From: Pseudomonadota bacterium
GTDB lineage: Bacteria > Pseudomonadota > Gammaproteobacteria > JAKAQQ01
Direction of reading: 5' to 3'
DNA: 37,097 nucleotides
Assembly: GCA_021798115.1 (NCBI GenBank)
Contig: JAJZYM010000018.1
Location: forward strand, 1-37,097
Below are positions 20,804 through 27,602 of this stretch, piece by piece. The notes beneath the pieces are model-generated. The model did not search any database, was not told where the DNA came from, and saw nothing but the letters and a program-made list of their open reading frames with translations. How positions within the stretch are numbered: position 1 is the stretch's first letter; each line of letters opens with the position of its first letter. A program made the position numbers and the translations under genes.

Positions 20804-21718
20804 GTGGCGAAATTCTCGCAGGTTCCGTCCGTTTTGTCATCTCATTCTCCTTCCTCTGCGGCGGGTGTTCTCCACGTCGTCGCCACCCCCATCGGTCATC
20901 TCGGAGAACTGGCACCCCGGGTGAGGGAGGTGCTCGCAGAAGCGGATCTCGTCCTCGCCGAGGACACGCGCCGCACCCGCGCGCTGTTTCATCATCTCGG
21001 CCTCACCCGTCCGCTCCTCTCACTCCACGCCCACAACGAGGCGTCGCGGGTGCCTCGGCTTCTCGAGCGGCTCCGGGGAGGAGCCCGCCTCGCGCTCGTC
21101 TCCGATGCCGGCACCCCCCTGGTCTGTGATCCGGGGGCGTCTCTCATTGCGGCGGCCCACGCGGCGGGGATCCGCGTGAGCCCCGTCGCCGGTCCCTCGG
21201 CGGTCACCGCCGCGCTTTCGGCCGCCGGTTTCCCGTGTGATCGCTTCCGTTTCGAGGGGTTTTTCCCCGCCGCCGGCACGGCCCGTCGTCGCCGCCTCGA
21301 GGCCCTACGGGAGGAGAGCGCCCCCACGGTCTTCTATGAGGCCCCGCACCGCCTGCTCGCGACTCTCGAGGACGCCTGCGTGGTGCTCGGGGGGGAGCGG
21401 GAAGCGGTTCTCGCCCACGAGCTCACAAAAATTCACGAGACGGTCGTGCGCGACAGTCTTGCCGGACATCGGCGCCGACTGACCGAGGCCGCGACACCCC
21501 CCCGGGGGGAGTATGTTCTCGTGCTCGGGCCCGCACCGAGTGTGGCGGTGAGCGCCGGGGAGAGTCTCACGGCGGAAATCCGGCGTGCGCTCGGGATTCT
21601 CGGTGAGGATCTCCCACCCGGGAAGGCCGCGGCGTTGGCCGCGCGTCTTTGGGGCATCGAGCGGCGTCTCGTTTACCGTTTTCTGACCGGTCCGGAACCC
21701 GGGGAGGACGAAAGTTGA
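20804..21718 (+). CDS. rsmI: 16S rRNA (cytidine1402-2'-O)-methyltransferase RsmI
   Basis: RsmI methylates the ribose of C1402 in the 16S decoding centre, using S-adenosylmethionine. The 304-aa product belongs to the tetrapyrrole-methylase fold and has VVATPIGHLGELAPRV, LVLAEDTRRTRALFHHLG, LHAHNEASR, LVSDAGTPLVCDPG and VFYEAPHRLLATLEDA, all RsmI signatures. The GTG at 20804 adds an unusual serine-rich N-terminus of about 20 residues before the conserved start and lacks a clear ribosome-binding site, so the true start is uncertain. It is divergent from lpoA and is followed by a low-GC gap. Confidence 0.93.
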   Translation: MAKFSQVPSVLSSHSPSSAAGVLHVVATPIGHLGELAPRVREVLAEADLVLAEDTRRTRALFHHLGLTRPLLSLHAHNEASRVPRLLERLRGGARLALVSDAGTPLVCDPGASLIAAAHAAGIRVSPVAGPSAVTAALSAAGFPCDRFRFEGFFPAAGTARRRRLEALREESAPTVFYEAPHRLLATLEDACVVLGGEREAVLAHELTKIHETVVRDSLAGHRRRLTEAATPPRGEYVLVLGPAPSVAVSAGESLTAEIRRALGILGEDLPPGKAAALAARLWGIERRLVYRFLTGPEPGEDES

Positions 21719-21739
21719 CAAAAAGCTGAGGGCTGCACT

Positions 21740-21774
21740 TGAACGTACGGGAGAATATCCCGCAGACGTTCAAA
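21740..21774. repeat. Inverted repeat downstream of rsmI
   Basis: TTGAACGT (21740-21747) and ACGTTCAA (21767-21774) form a perfect 8-bp stem. A nested GGGA/TCCC pair (21750-21753 and 21759-21762) lies inside. It is 21 nt after the rsmI stop and could act as a transcript-end hairpin, but no T-run follows on either strand. Confidence 0.5.
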
Positions 21775-21908
21775 GGGCTCAACTTACCGCAGATATGCAG
21801 ACGAAAACCGATATTTTTGGCAAAAACGAAAAAGTCGAGGTGTTCACGACTCCGTCTTCGTTCTGGGTTTCCATGGTTTTCTCATGACTCACGTCGCGGA
21901 CAAATCCA

Positions 21909-21942
21909 GCGGTCGTCTCTCCGGCGAAAACGGCTAGACCGC
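21909..21942. repeat. Inverted repeat with nested stem in the rsmI-adk gap
   Basis: GCGGTC (21909-21914) pairs with GACCGC (21937-21942), and CCG (21921-21923) can pair with CGG (21931-21933) inside. It may be an RNA hairpin or a chance structure. The arms are shared with the dyad at the adk promoter (22894-22908). Confidence 0.35.
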
Positions 21943-22007
21943 CCGGATATCTACACCAAGAATATCTATGTGACACCGCCCAAGACCGCGTCGGGTAGGT
22001 GCCCTTG

Positions 22008-22068
22008 TGACCCAAAGCGACGCAATGCCCCGGCCTTCAGGCATGGATCGATCAAACGCTTTGGGTCA
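22008..22068. repeat. 12-bp perfect inverted repeat between rsmI and adk
   Basis: TGACCCAAAGCG (22008-22019) and CGCTTTGGGTCA (22057-22068) are perfect complements. The 37-nt loop holds a second pair, ATGCC (22025-22029) with GGCAT (22040-22044). It lies 32 nt past the adk stop codon and could shape the 3' ends of adk and rsmI transcripts. There is no T-run, so it is not a standard intrinsic terminator. A mobile-element end is another possibility. Confidence 0.6.
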
Positions 22069-22100
22069 AGGTAGAACCGTCCTTGAGGGCGCGCGGCGTC

Positions 22101-22847
22101 TCAACGCCGTCGGCCGTGCCCGCTCCCGCGCGAACCCGTGCTGCGCCCGCCCCGACTCCCCGGACGGCGGGGGGAGGAGCGCGTCTGCGATTCTTTCGCC
22201 TGGAGTGCGCGGATCTCTGCGAGGATGGCGCGGGCCACCGCGGGCACCTCACCGTCGCCGTCGACGGTCCGCAGAAGGCCCCGTTCCGCGTAGTAGGCGA
22301 TCAGAGGTTCGGTCTGTTGGGCGTAGACACGCAGGCGGTTGGTCACGGTTTCGCTGTTGTCGTCGCTGCGGTGTCGCAGGGGGGTTCCGCAGACATCGCA
22401 GAGCTCGTCGATTTTCGGCGGCTGGGTGAAACGGTTATAGATCGTGCCGCAGCGGGGACAGCTGAGACGGCCTACGATGCGCTCGACCAGCGCATCGTGA
22501 TCGACGCGGATGTAGAGGGCGGCATCCAGGGGAGCCCCGATGTCGGTCAGCAGGGTGTCGAGCGCCTGCGCCTGGGCATGATTGCGCGGGAAACCGTCGA
22601 GGATGAACCCCCGGCGGGCGTCGTCCTCGGCAAGGCGGCGGCGAATGATGGCCAGGACGACCGCGTCGTCCACGAGTCGCCCGGCATCCATGCTCTCGCG
22701 CGCTTTGAGCCCCTCGGGCGTCCGCCCCTCGACGGCCGCGCGCAGAAGATCACCGGTGGAAATCTGAGGGATGCGGAATCGGGAGGCCAGGCGTTTGCCC
22801 TGGGTGCCTTTGCCCGAGCCCGGGGCTCCGAGGAGGACGAGACGCAT
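22101..22847 (-). CDS. adk: Adenylate kinase with zinc-type LID and basic tail
   Basis: Adenylate kinase interconverts AMP + ATP and 2 ADP. The 248-aa product starts MRLVLLGAPGSGKGTQGKRL (P-loop at 7-15), has ISTGDLLR and GFPRNHAQA, and a long-type LID with four cysteines: CPRCGTIYN and, after a spacer, CDVCGTPLRHRSDDN. The CxxC pairs indicate a structural zinc, as in Gram-positive and some other Adks but not E. coli. After EIRALQAKE about 30 residues rich in R, S and G follow, beyond the usual 214-220 aa. The ATG at 22847 gives the standard N-terminus. It is divergent from the phosphofructokinase gene. Confidence 0.96.
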   Translation of the reverse strand: MRLVLLGAPGSGKGTQGKRLASRFRIPQISTGDLLRAAVEGRTPEGLKARESMDAGRLVDDAVVLAIIRRRLAEDDARRGFILDGFPRNHAQAQALDTLLTDIGAPLDAALYIRVDHDALVERIVGRLSCPRCGTIYNRFTQPPKIDELCDVCGTPLRHRSDDNSETVTNRLRVYAQQTEPLIAYYAERGLLRTVDGDGEVPAVARAILAEIRALQAKESQTRSSPRRPGSRGGRSTGSRGSGHGRRR

Positions 22848-22893
22848 GGAAGACAAGACCCTCGTTGGGAGGAAGGGGGCGCCGCGCCGGAGA

Positions 22894-22908
22894 CGCGGTC
22901 GGACCGCG
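22894..22908. promoter_or_regulatory. Palindrome at the predicted adk transcription start
   Basis: CGCGGTC (22894-22900) and GACCGCG (22902-22908) form a perfect 7-bp dyad around one central base. It lies just downstream of the adk -10 box, where a repressor would block initiation. It is also upstream of the divergent phosphofructokinase gene. An operator role is inference. Confidence 0.35.
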
Positions 22909-22910
22909 CT

Positions 22911-22939
22911 AAACTACCCTGTCGTTCGCGTTTCGTCAA
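22911..22939 (-). promoter_or_regulatory. adk promoter candidate
   Basis: On the minus strand TTGACG (22934-22939) is followed by a 17-nt spacer and TAGTTT (22911-22916). The -35 matches five of six consensus positions and the -10 four of six. The start would be near 22904, leaving a leader of about 57 nt to the adk ATG. Confidence 0.45.
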
Positions 22940-22999
22940 TTCCGTCCCCGGACAGGCGGCTCTGCCGCGGTCTTGAGGGGCAAGACAAGGGGGGACATC

Positions 23000-24265
23000 A
23001 TGCCGGCGCCGAACGCGCTCTACGCCCAGTCGGGCGGGGTGACCGCCGTCATCAACACCACCGCGCGCGGCCTCATTGAGGCCGTCCGTCGCCATCCCGC
23101 TCGTCTCGGACGCCTCTACGCCGGCCGTGACGGCATCCTCGGGGTGCTCGAGGAACGTTTGATCGACACCGGGCGCCTCGGCGCAGAGGATCTCGCGCTC
23201 CTTGGCGATCTCCCGGGCGGGGTCTTCGGTTCGTGCCGCTACAAGCTTCGCTCTCCCGAGGAGCGCCCGGAGCTTTACGCGCGGCTGCTCGACGTCTTCG
23301 CCGCGCACCGCATCGGCTTTTTTTTCTACAACGGCGGGGGGGATTCCCAGGATACGGCGCAGAAAGTGGCCGCCTACGCGGCCGCGCGCGGGTACCCCCT
23401 GGTCGTCCTCGGCATCCCGAAGACGATCGATAACGATCTCCCGGAGACCGACTGTTCGCCCGGCTACGGATCGGTGGCCCGCTATGTGGCCGTCTCCACC
23501 TGGGAGGCGGCGCGCGATGTGGCCTCGATGGCGTCGAGTTCGACCCGTGTGTTCATTCTCGAGGTCATGGGCCGTCACGCCGGCTGGATCGCCGCCGCCG
23601 CGGGGCTCGTGCACCGACGGGCGGAGGATCCCCCGCACCTCATCCTGTTCCCCGAGAGACCTTTTGTCGAGGAGACTTTTCTTGCGTGTGTGCGCCGGAC
23701 GGTGGCCTCGTACGGTCACTGCGTGATCGTCGCCTCGGAGGGTGTGCGCGATGAGTCGGGCCGCTTTCTCGCCGAGGCCGGCGGGCGGGACGCCTTCGGG
23801 CACACGCAGCTCGGCGGGGTGGCGCCGCGGCTCTCGGCTCTCGTCCAGGACAAGCTCGGTTTCAAGTGCCACGCGGCCGTCGCCGACTATCTCCAGCGCG
23901 CCGCCCGCCACCTGGCCTCACGGACCGATCTTGAACTGGCGCGGGCCGTCGGCCGTGACGCCGTGCGCTACGCGCTCCTTGGACGCCATGCCGAGATGGT
24001 GACGATCGAACGCCTGTCCGATCGGCCCTACCGCTGGTGTACGGGGACGGTGCCGCTCGAACGGGTCGCCAACCGCGAGCGCCTTCTGCCCGAGGCGTTC
24101 ATCCGCGCCGACGGTTTTGGGATCACGGCGGCCGCCCGCCGGCATCTCGCCCCCTTCGTCGCGGGCGATGCTCCGCCGCGCACGGTGGACGGACTTCCGC
24201 CCCCGGTGCGTCTCCCCCTCGTTGCCGTCCGCCGCCGCCTTGAACCCTTCACCGCCCCGCGCTGA
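23000..24265 (+). CDS. pfp: Pyrophosphate-type 6-phosphofructokinase
   Basis: This enzyme phosphorylates fructose 6-phosphate, and the PPi-dependent type works reversibly in glycolysis and gluconeogenesis. The 421-aa product has the phosphoryl-donor loop YNGGGDSQDTAQ and the catalytic block GIPKTIDNDLPETD. The lysine in PKTIDND, where ATP-dependent enzymes have glycine, is the marker of PPi use. MGRHAGWIAAAAGL and GVAPRLSALVQ are further family blocks. The ATG at 23000 sits behind AAGGGGGGA; an upstream in-frame TTG at 22973 is less likely. It is divergent from adk and overlaps the next gene. Confidence 0.92.
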   Translation: MPAPNALYAQSGGVTAVINTTARGLIEAVRRHPARLGRLYAGRDGILGVLEERLIDTGRLGAEDLALLGDLPGGVFGSCRYKLRSPEERPELYARLLDVFAAHRIGFFFYNGGGDSQDTAQKVAAYAAARGYPLVVLGIPKTIDNDLPETDCSPGYGSVARYVAVSTWEAARDVASMASSSTRVFILEVMGRHAGWIAAAAGLVHRRAEDPPHLILFPERPFVEETFLACVRRTVASYGHCVIVASEGVRDESGRFLAEAGGRDAFGHTQLGGVAPRLSALVQDKLGFKCHAAVADYLQRAARHLASRTDLELARAVGRDAVRYALLGRHAEMVTIERLSDRPYRWCTGTVPLERVANRERLLPEAFIRADGFGITAAARRHLAPFVAGDAPPRTVDGLPPPVRLPLVAVRRRLEPFTAPR

Positions 24266-25226
24266 GGCCTCGGCGCACGAGCGTGCGCACGGAGAAGAGG
24301 GCGTTCTCCCGGCGATCTTTGCCCATCAGGCCAACACCGCAACCTTCCGCCGGGCGTTCGTCCTCACCACCGCTTGGGCGGTCGTCGAACTGGCGGGCGG
24401 GATCTGGGCGCATTCGCTCGCCCTCATCGGCGACGCCGGTCACGGTCTCGTCGATGCCCTCGCCCTTCTGCTCGCTCTTCTCGCCGGGCGTCTGGCCAAC
24501 CGGCCGGCGAGCGCCCGTCACAGCTTTGGACTCGGGCGGATTGAAGTGCTCATGGCGGACGTGAACGGACTTCTCATGCTGGCCCTTGTGGTGGCTCTGG
24601 CCTCGGCCGCCGTCCAGCGTCTGCGGCATCCCGGTGCCATCCACGTCGCGGGCCCCGCGGTCGTCGTCCTCGGCCTTGCCGGACTCCTTGTGAACGCGGG
24701 CGTTTTCTTCGTTCTCCGCCGCGGGGCCCGCACCCTCAACCAACGCGGCGCGCTCCTCCATGTGCTCGGCGATCTTCTCGGCTCTTCGGCCGCCACTCTC
24801 TCCGGGCTCGTGATCGTCCTGACCGGCTGGATGCCGATCGACCCCTTGGTCAGCTTCTTCATCGCCGGCCTGATTCTTGTCGCGGCCGTCCGTCTCATCC
24901 GCTCGACTCTCCCCGTCCTCCTCGAGGGTGTCCCGGAAGGCTTCGACCTCGGAGAGATCGGCCGGAGCCTGGCCGGCGTGGACGGTGTGGCCCAAGTGCA
25001 CGATCTCCACATCTGGGGGGTGGCCTCCGACCAAGTGGCGCTCGCCGCGCATGTCGTCGTCCACGACCTCGGCCGCTGGGACGAGACCCTGGCCGCCCTG
25101 AGCGCGGTGTTGGCCGATCGCTATGGCATACGCCACACGACGCTCCAGCCCGAACCCGTCTCGCACCGTCTCGAACCCCTGGCTTTCGACGCCCGAGTCA
25201 CGCCGGGCAGAGGACACGAGACCTAA
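24240..25226 (+). CDS. Cation diffusion facilitator (CzcD/ZitB type)
   Basis: CDF proteins export Zn2+ or related divalent metals from the cytoplasm in exchange for protons. The product (about 328 aa) has six hydrophobic segments and the metal-site motifs DAGHGLVD in TM2 and HVLGDLLGS in TM5, followed by a C-terminal cytoplasmic domain (VHDLHIWGVASDQVALAAHV, typical of ZitB/CzcD). The start is uncertain: no ATG gives a sensible N-terminus, and the TTG at 24240, which overlaps the end of pfp by 26 bases, is a guess. TTG at 24222 or ATG at 24168 are alternatives. It converges on gpx with a 4-nt overlap. Confidence 0.9.
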   Translation: MNPSPPRAEASAHERAHGEEGVLPAIFAHQANTATFRRAFVLTTAWAVVELAGGIWAHSLALIGDAGHGLVDALALLLALLAGRLANRPASARHSFGLGRIEVLMADVNGLLMLALVVALASAAVQRLRHPGAIHVAGPAVVVLGLAGLLVNAGVFFVLRRGARTLNQRGALLHVLGDLLGSSAATLSGLVIVLTGWMPIDPLVSFFIAGLILVAAVRLIRSTLPVLLEGVPEGFDLGEIGRSLAGVDGVAQVHDLHIWGVASDQVALAAHVVVHDLGRWDETLAALSAVLADRYGIRHTTLQPEPVSHRLEPLAFDARVTPGRGHET

Positions 25227-25750
25227 GCCGCGGAGATCCCTTGGCGCGGAGCGGGTTCGGCGAGGAGGCGCTCGATCCGCGGACGGAGCGCTTCTGGACG
25301 GACCCCCGGGGCGTGGCGCGAACGCACCCGGCCGTCGCGACCGACCAGGAACTTCGTGAAGTTCCACTTGATCGCCCGTGTCCCGAGAAGTCCGCCGGCC
25401 TCGCGTGTGAGCCATCGCCAGAGCGGGTGTGCCCCGGGTCCGTTCACCTCGACCTTGGCGAAGAGCGGGAAATCGACCTCGTAACGGGTGGAGCAGAAGC
25501 GGGCGATCGTCTCCCCGTCCCCCGGTTCCTGGCCTCCGAACTGGTTGCAGGGGAAGCCGAGGACGGCCAACCCTTGCTCGCGGTAGTCGCGGTGGAGTTG
25601 CTCGAGCTCGGCGTACTGCGGCGTAAACCCGCAGGCGCTCGCCGTGTTCACGACGAGCAGAACCTTCCCCCGCCAGTCGGCAAGCGCGCGCTCCACGCCC
25701 GAGATGTCGTGCGCGCGGAACGCGTAGATGTTCTCGGGGTCTGCGGTCAC
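25223..25750 (-). CDS. gpx: Glutathione peroxidase family protein (BtuE-like)
   Basis: Members reduce hydroperoxides, using glutathione or thioredoxin. The 175-aa product has the catalytic block NTASACGFTPQYAELEQL with the active cysteine, the glutamine-containing FPCNQFGGQEPG, and IKWNFTKFLVGRDG with the conserved Trp-Asn. I chose the GTG at 25750 because GAGGAGAG lies about 8 nt upstream and the N-terminus fits. A longer frame reaching 25822 has no family similarity. It is convergent with the CDF gene and divergent from the DGQHR gene. Confidence 0.93.
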   Translation of the reverse strand: MTADPENIYAFRAHDISGVERALADWRGKVLLVVNTASACGFTPQYAELEQLHRDYREQGLAVLGFPCNQFGGQEPGDGETIARFCSTRYEVDFPLFAKVEVNGPGAHPLWRWLTREAGGLLGTRAIKWNFTKFLVGRDGRVRSRHAPGVRPEALRPRIERLLAEPAPRQGISAA

Positions 25751-25815
25751 GGGCGGGCTCTCCTCACGAAGACTCCCGCAATCTACCACGGTCGGCCGCG
25801 GGGCGTCGCGGGCGT

Positions 25816-25821
25816 TATACA
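25816..25821 (+). promoter_or_regulatory. -10 element before the DGQHR gene
   Basis: TATACA, within TTATACAAT, lies in an otherwise GC-rich spacer. The expected start is near 25828, about 42 nt before the GTG at 25870. No good -35 is visible. Confidence 0.35.
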
Positions 25822-25869
25822 ATCGAAAGGGTCATCCCCGGTCCGTCCCGGGCCTTCGGAGGGAATCCC

Positions 25870-26988
25870 GTGCTGGCTTTCCGCGTCCGTCAGAAAGAGA
25901 GCGCTTTCTATCTCGTCAACTACAGCGCCCGCGATCTTGTCAAGCGGGTGCGCCTCACCGCCCGCGCGCCGCGTCGGGAGAGGGAGGACGAGCCCCACGC
26001 CGCCCCCGCGGACGAGGACCCGATCGGGCGTTTCATTGAAAAAGTCGAACGCGCCGAGGGCAGTTTCCAGCGCGAACCCATGCGGGCCAAGATTCGATCG
26101 CTCCTCGATTTTTACAAGCAGGTCACCCTGCAGCCCATGATTCCGGGAACCGTGCTTCTCTACACGTCCGAAACCCTTGATTTTCGGCCCCACCCGCCCT
26201 ACGAGGATCTCGGGGATCTGGCCGATCCGCGCGCGCCCTTTCTCGTCATCGACGGCCAGCACCGTCTCGGGGCCCTCAGGCTCTTTCTCGAGGAACGCGC
26301 GGAGGACGACCGTACGGCGATCCACGTCCCCTGCCTCGTGTTCGACGGCCGGCAGGAAGATTTCGCCGCCGAGATGTTTGTCATCATCAACTCGACGGCG
26401 ACGCGGATCAACAAAAGCCACCTCATCGATCTTTACGAAAAGGTCAGCTGGACCGATCCGGGACAAAAAGCCGCGGCGCGCCTCGTTCGCCGCCTCTACG
26501 AGGACGGCGCAAGCCCGCTCCACTACCGCATCAATCTCCTCGGCGGCCGCAGCCAACGCGACAAGTGGATGCTTCAGGCCGAGCTCTTCCACGAGGTGCA
26601 CGGCTGGTTTCGGGCGCTTGTTCCCAATCCCGCCGACGCCCGTGCGCGCGAAGGGGAGATCTATGCGGTCCTCCTCGACGGTCTCACGGCCGCGCGCCGC
26701 GCCCTCGCTCCGGGCTGGGGGGACAACGAGCGCTACAAGGTGACGACCTCCGTCACGCTGCGTGCTGTCCTGCGGGTGCTTCTGGGGCTGGCCCGCGAGG
26801 ACGCCCGTCCGCCGGAAGGCCGAGCCGAGCGCTGGGCCCGGCGGCTGGCCCCGTGGAGTGCGCTGGTCGACGACTTTCGGGAAGCCGGCTTTTACGAACG
26901 CTTTGCCGCGAAGGGCTATGTCGAGCGTGTGCGCCGGATCCAGGACAGACTCGCCCGGGCCGCCGGGATCGAGCTGCGCGGAGATTGA
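25870..26988 (+). CDS. DGQHR-domain protein, orphan
   Basis: The signature FLVIDGQHRLGALRLFLEER lies near residues 127-146 of 372, followed by FAAEMFVIINSTATRINKSH, the usual second block of the DGQHR family. That family includes DndB, the regulator of phosphorothioate DNA modification, and proteins with a ParB/sulfiredoxin-like fold; many lie in defence or DNA-modification loci. Here no dnd, restriction or DNA-modification gene is in the window. The GTG start follows GGAGGGAATCCC. Codon use looks like the neighbours, so recent transfer is not obvious. A DUF4124-like gene follows after 23 nt and may be cotranscribed. The function is unknown. Confidence 0.8.
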   Translation: MLAFRVRQKESAFYLVNYSARDLVKRVRLTARAPRREREDEPHAAPADEDPIGRFIEKVERAEGSFQREPMRAKIRSLLDFYKQVTLQPMIPGTVLLYTSETLDFRPHPPYEDLGDLADPRAPFLVIDGQHRLGALRLFLEERAEDDRTAIHVPCLVFDGRQEDFAAEMFVIINSTATRINKSHLIDLYEKVSWTDPGQKAAARLVRRLYEDGASPLHYRINLLGGRSQRDKWMLQAELFHEVHGWFRALVPNPADARAREGEIYAVLLDGLTAARRALAPGWGDNERYKVTTSVTLRAVLRVLLGLAREDARPPEGRAERWARRLAPWSALVDDFREAGFYERFAAKGYVERVRRIQDRLARAAGIELRGD

Positions 26989-27011
26989 AAGAGCTTCGGG
27001 AGACCCTCGCC

Positions 27012-27602
27012 GTGCCTCTTCGCCGCGCGCTTGTGATGGGTTTCCTGCTCGTCCTCCCGTTGAGCCCGCTCCACGCGCGGAATCTGCGGGTCTATGTCTG
27101 GACCGGACCGCACGGGACGGAGCATTTCTCGGATCGTCCGCCCCCGAAGCCGGGCGGACCGGTGGTGCGTCGTTTTCTCCGTCTTCCTCCGCCCGCGAGT
27201 CCCGCGGCGCTGCGGCGGGCCCGGCGCAGCGAGCGACGGGCGGCGCGGTTTCTCGCACGCCTCGCGCGCCGCCGCACGCCACCCCGGGGCTCCGCACCGC
27301 CGGTTGTGGGCGCGCCCCCCGTCATTCCTGAGGGACGTTCGGCCCCGCTGTGGTATCTCCCATTCGATCCCTATCCGGGGGTTCTCCCCCTCTATCCCCG
27401 CCCCCCCTCTCCGCCGGGCCCCGAGGGGCCTGCCCCCGATCTCGCGCCGGCCACGGGGGGATTCGGGATCTGTGGTTACGAAATTGCCTGCCCGTCTCCA
27501 GGGCCCCCCGGTGCGGCTCCGCCCGTTCTCCCGCGTCCGCCGCTCCTCTCGCCCCAGCCGGGGCCTCCCCGTGTCCCACCTCCGCCTCACCCCGGAGGCT
27601 GA
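27012..27602 (+). CDS. DUF4124-like exported proline-rich protein
   Basis: The 196-aa product begins VPLRRALVMGFLLVLPLSPL, a signal peptide with probable cleavage after HA. Next comes VYVWTGPHGTEHFSDRPPPK, the DUF4124 pattern (aromatic-x-W-x-D/G-x-x-G-x-x-H-x-S-D-x-P). A basic stretch (RRARRSERRAARFLARLARR) and a long proline/glycine tail follow, with two cysteines in GICGYEIACPSP. The GTG at 27012 follows GGGAGA; an ATG at 27036 is the alternative. Its end overlaps the convergent acs by 16 bases. The role of DUF4124 is unknown; location is probably periplasmic. Confidence 0.7.
   Translation: MPLRRALVMGFLLVLPLSPLHARNLRVYVWTGPHGTEHFSDRPPPKPGGPVVRRFLRLPPPASPAALRRARRSERRAARFLARLARRRTPPRGSAPPVVGAPPVIPEGRSAPLWYLPFDPYPGVLPLYPRPPSPPGPEGPAPDLAPATGGFGICGYEIACPSPGPPGAAPPVLPRPPLLSPQPGPPRVPPPPHPGG

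Larger units (their letters stand above)
21717..22074 (+). pseudogene. Possible decayed coding region of unknown origin
   Basis: Three short plus-strand reading segments look protein-like and follow one another. Segment A (21717-21887) encodes 56 residues, including RTGEYPADVQRAQLTADMQ and EKVEVFTTPSSFWVSMVFS, but has no start codon I can see. Segment B (21884-21937, MTHVADKSSGRLSGENG) begins with an ATG that overlaps the stop of A. Segment C (from 21937) is in another frame and contains RPDIYTKNIYVTPPK. I do not recognise the family. Base composition over 21721-22080 is about 52-53% G+C by my count, well below the flanking genes. A frameshifted remnant of transferred DNA is the simplest reading; coincidence is possible. 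Confidence 0.3.
21719..22100. other. Low-GC gap between convergent rsmI and adk
   Basis: This is the only stretch over 300 nt without a confident gene. It is about 52-53% G+C by my count. It holds three inverted repeats (21740-21774, 21909-21942, 22008-22068) and the possible gene remnant described separately. ATATCTA occurs twice (21948-21954 and 21963-21969). I see no RNase P, tmRNA, 6S RNA or tRNA signature on either strand. Confidence 0.6.

Noticed and set aside
21715-21743. TTGACA at the rsmI stop as a -35 box
   Set aside because: No -10-like hexamer lies 16-18 nt downstream; the sequence there is acttga.
21719-22100. RNase P RNA, 6S RNA or tmRNA in the gap after rsmI
   Set aside because: rnpB follows rsmI in some gammaproteobacteria, so I looked on both strands. 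The conserved GAGGAAAGTCC and other core blocks are absent, as are tmRNA and 6S landmarks.
22008-22110. Integron attC site
   Set aside because: The repeat lacks properly placed RYYYAAC and GTTRRRY core boxes, and no integrase or cassette array is present.
25223-25822. Longer glutathione peroxidase starting at 25822
   Set aside because: The extra 24 residues have no family similarity, while the GTG at 25750 has a good ribosome-binding site.
25752-25822. Promoter for gpx (minus-strand TAGATT)
   Set aside because: The -10 is passable but the -35 position reads CGACGC, and the region is dominated by GC-rich sequence.
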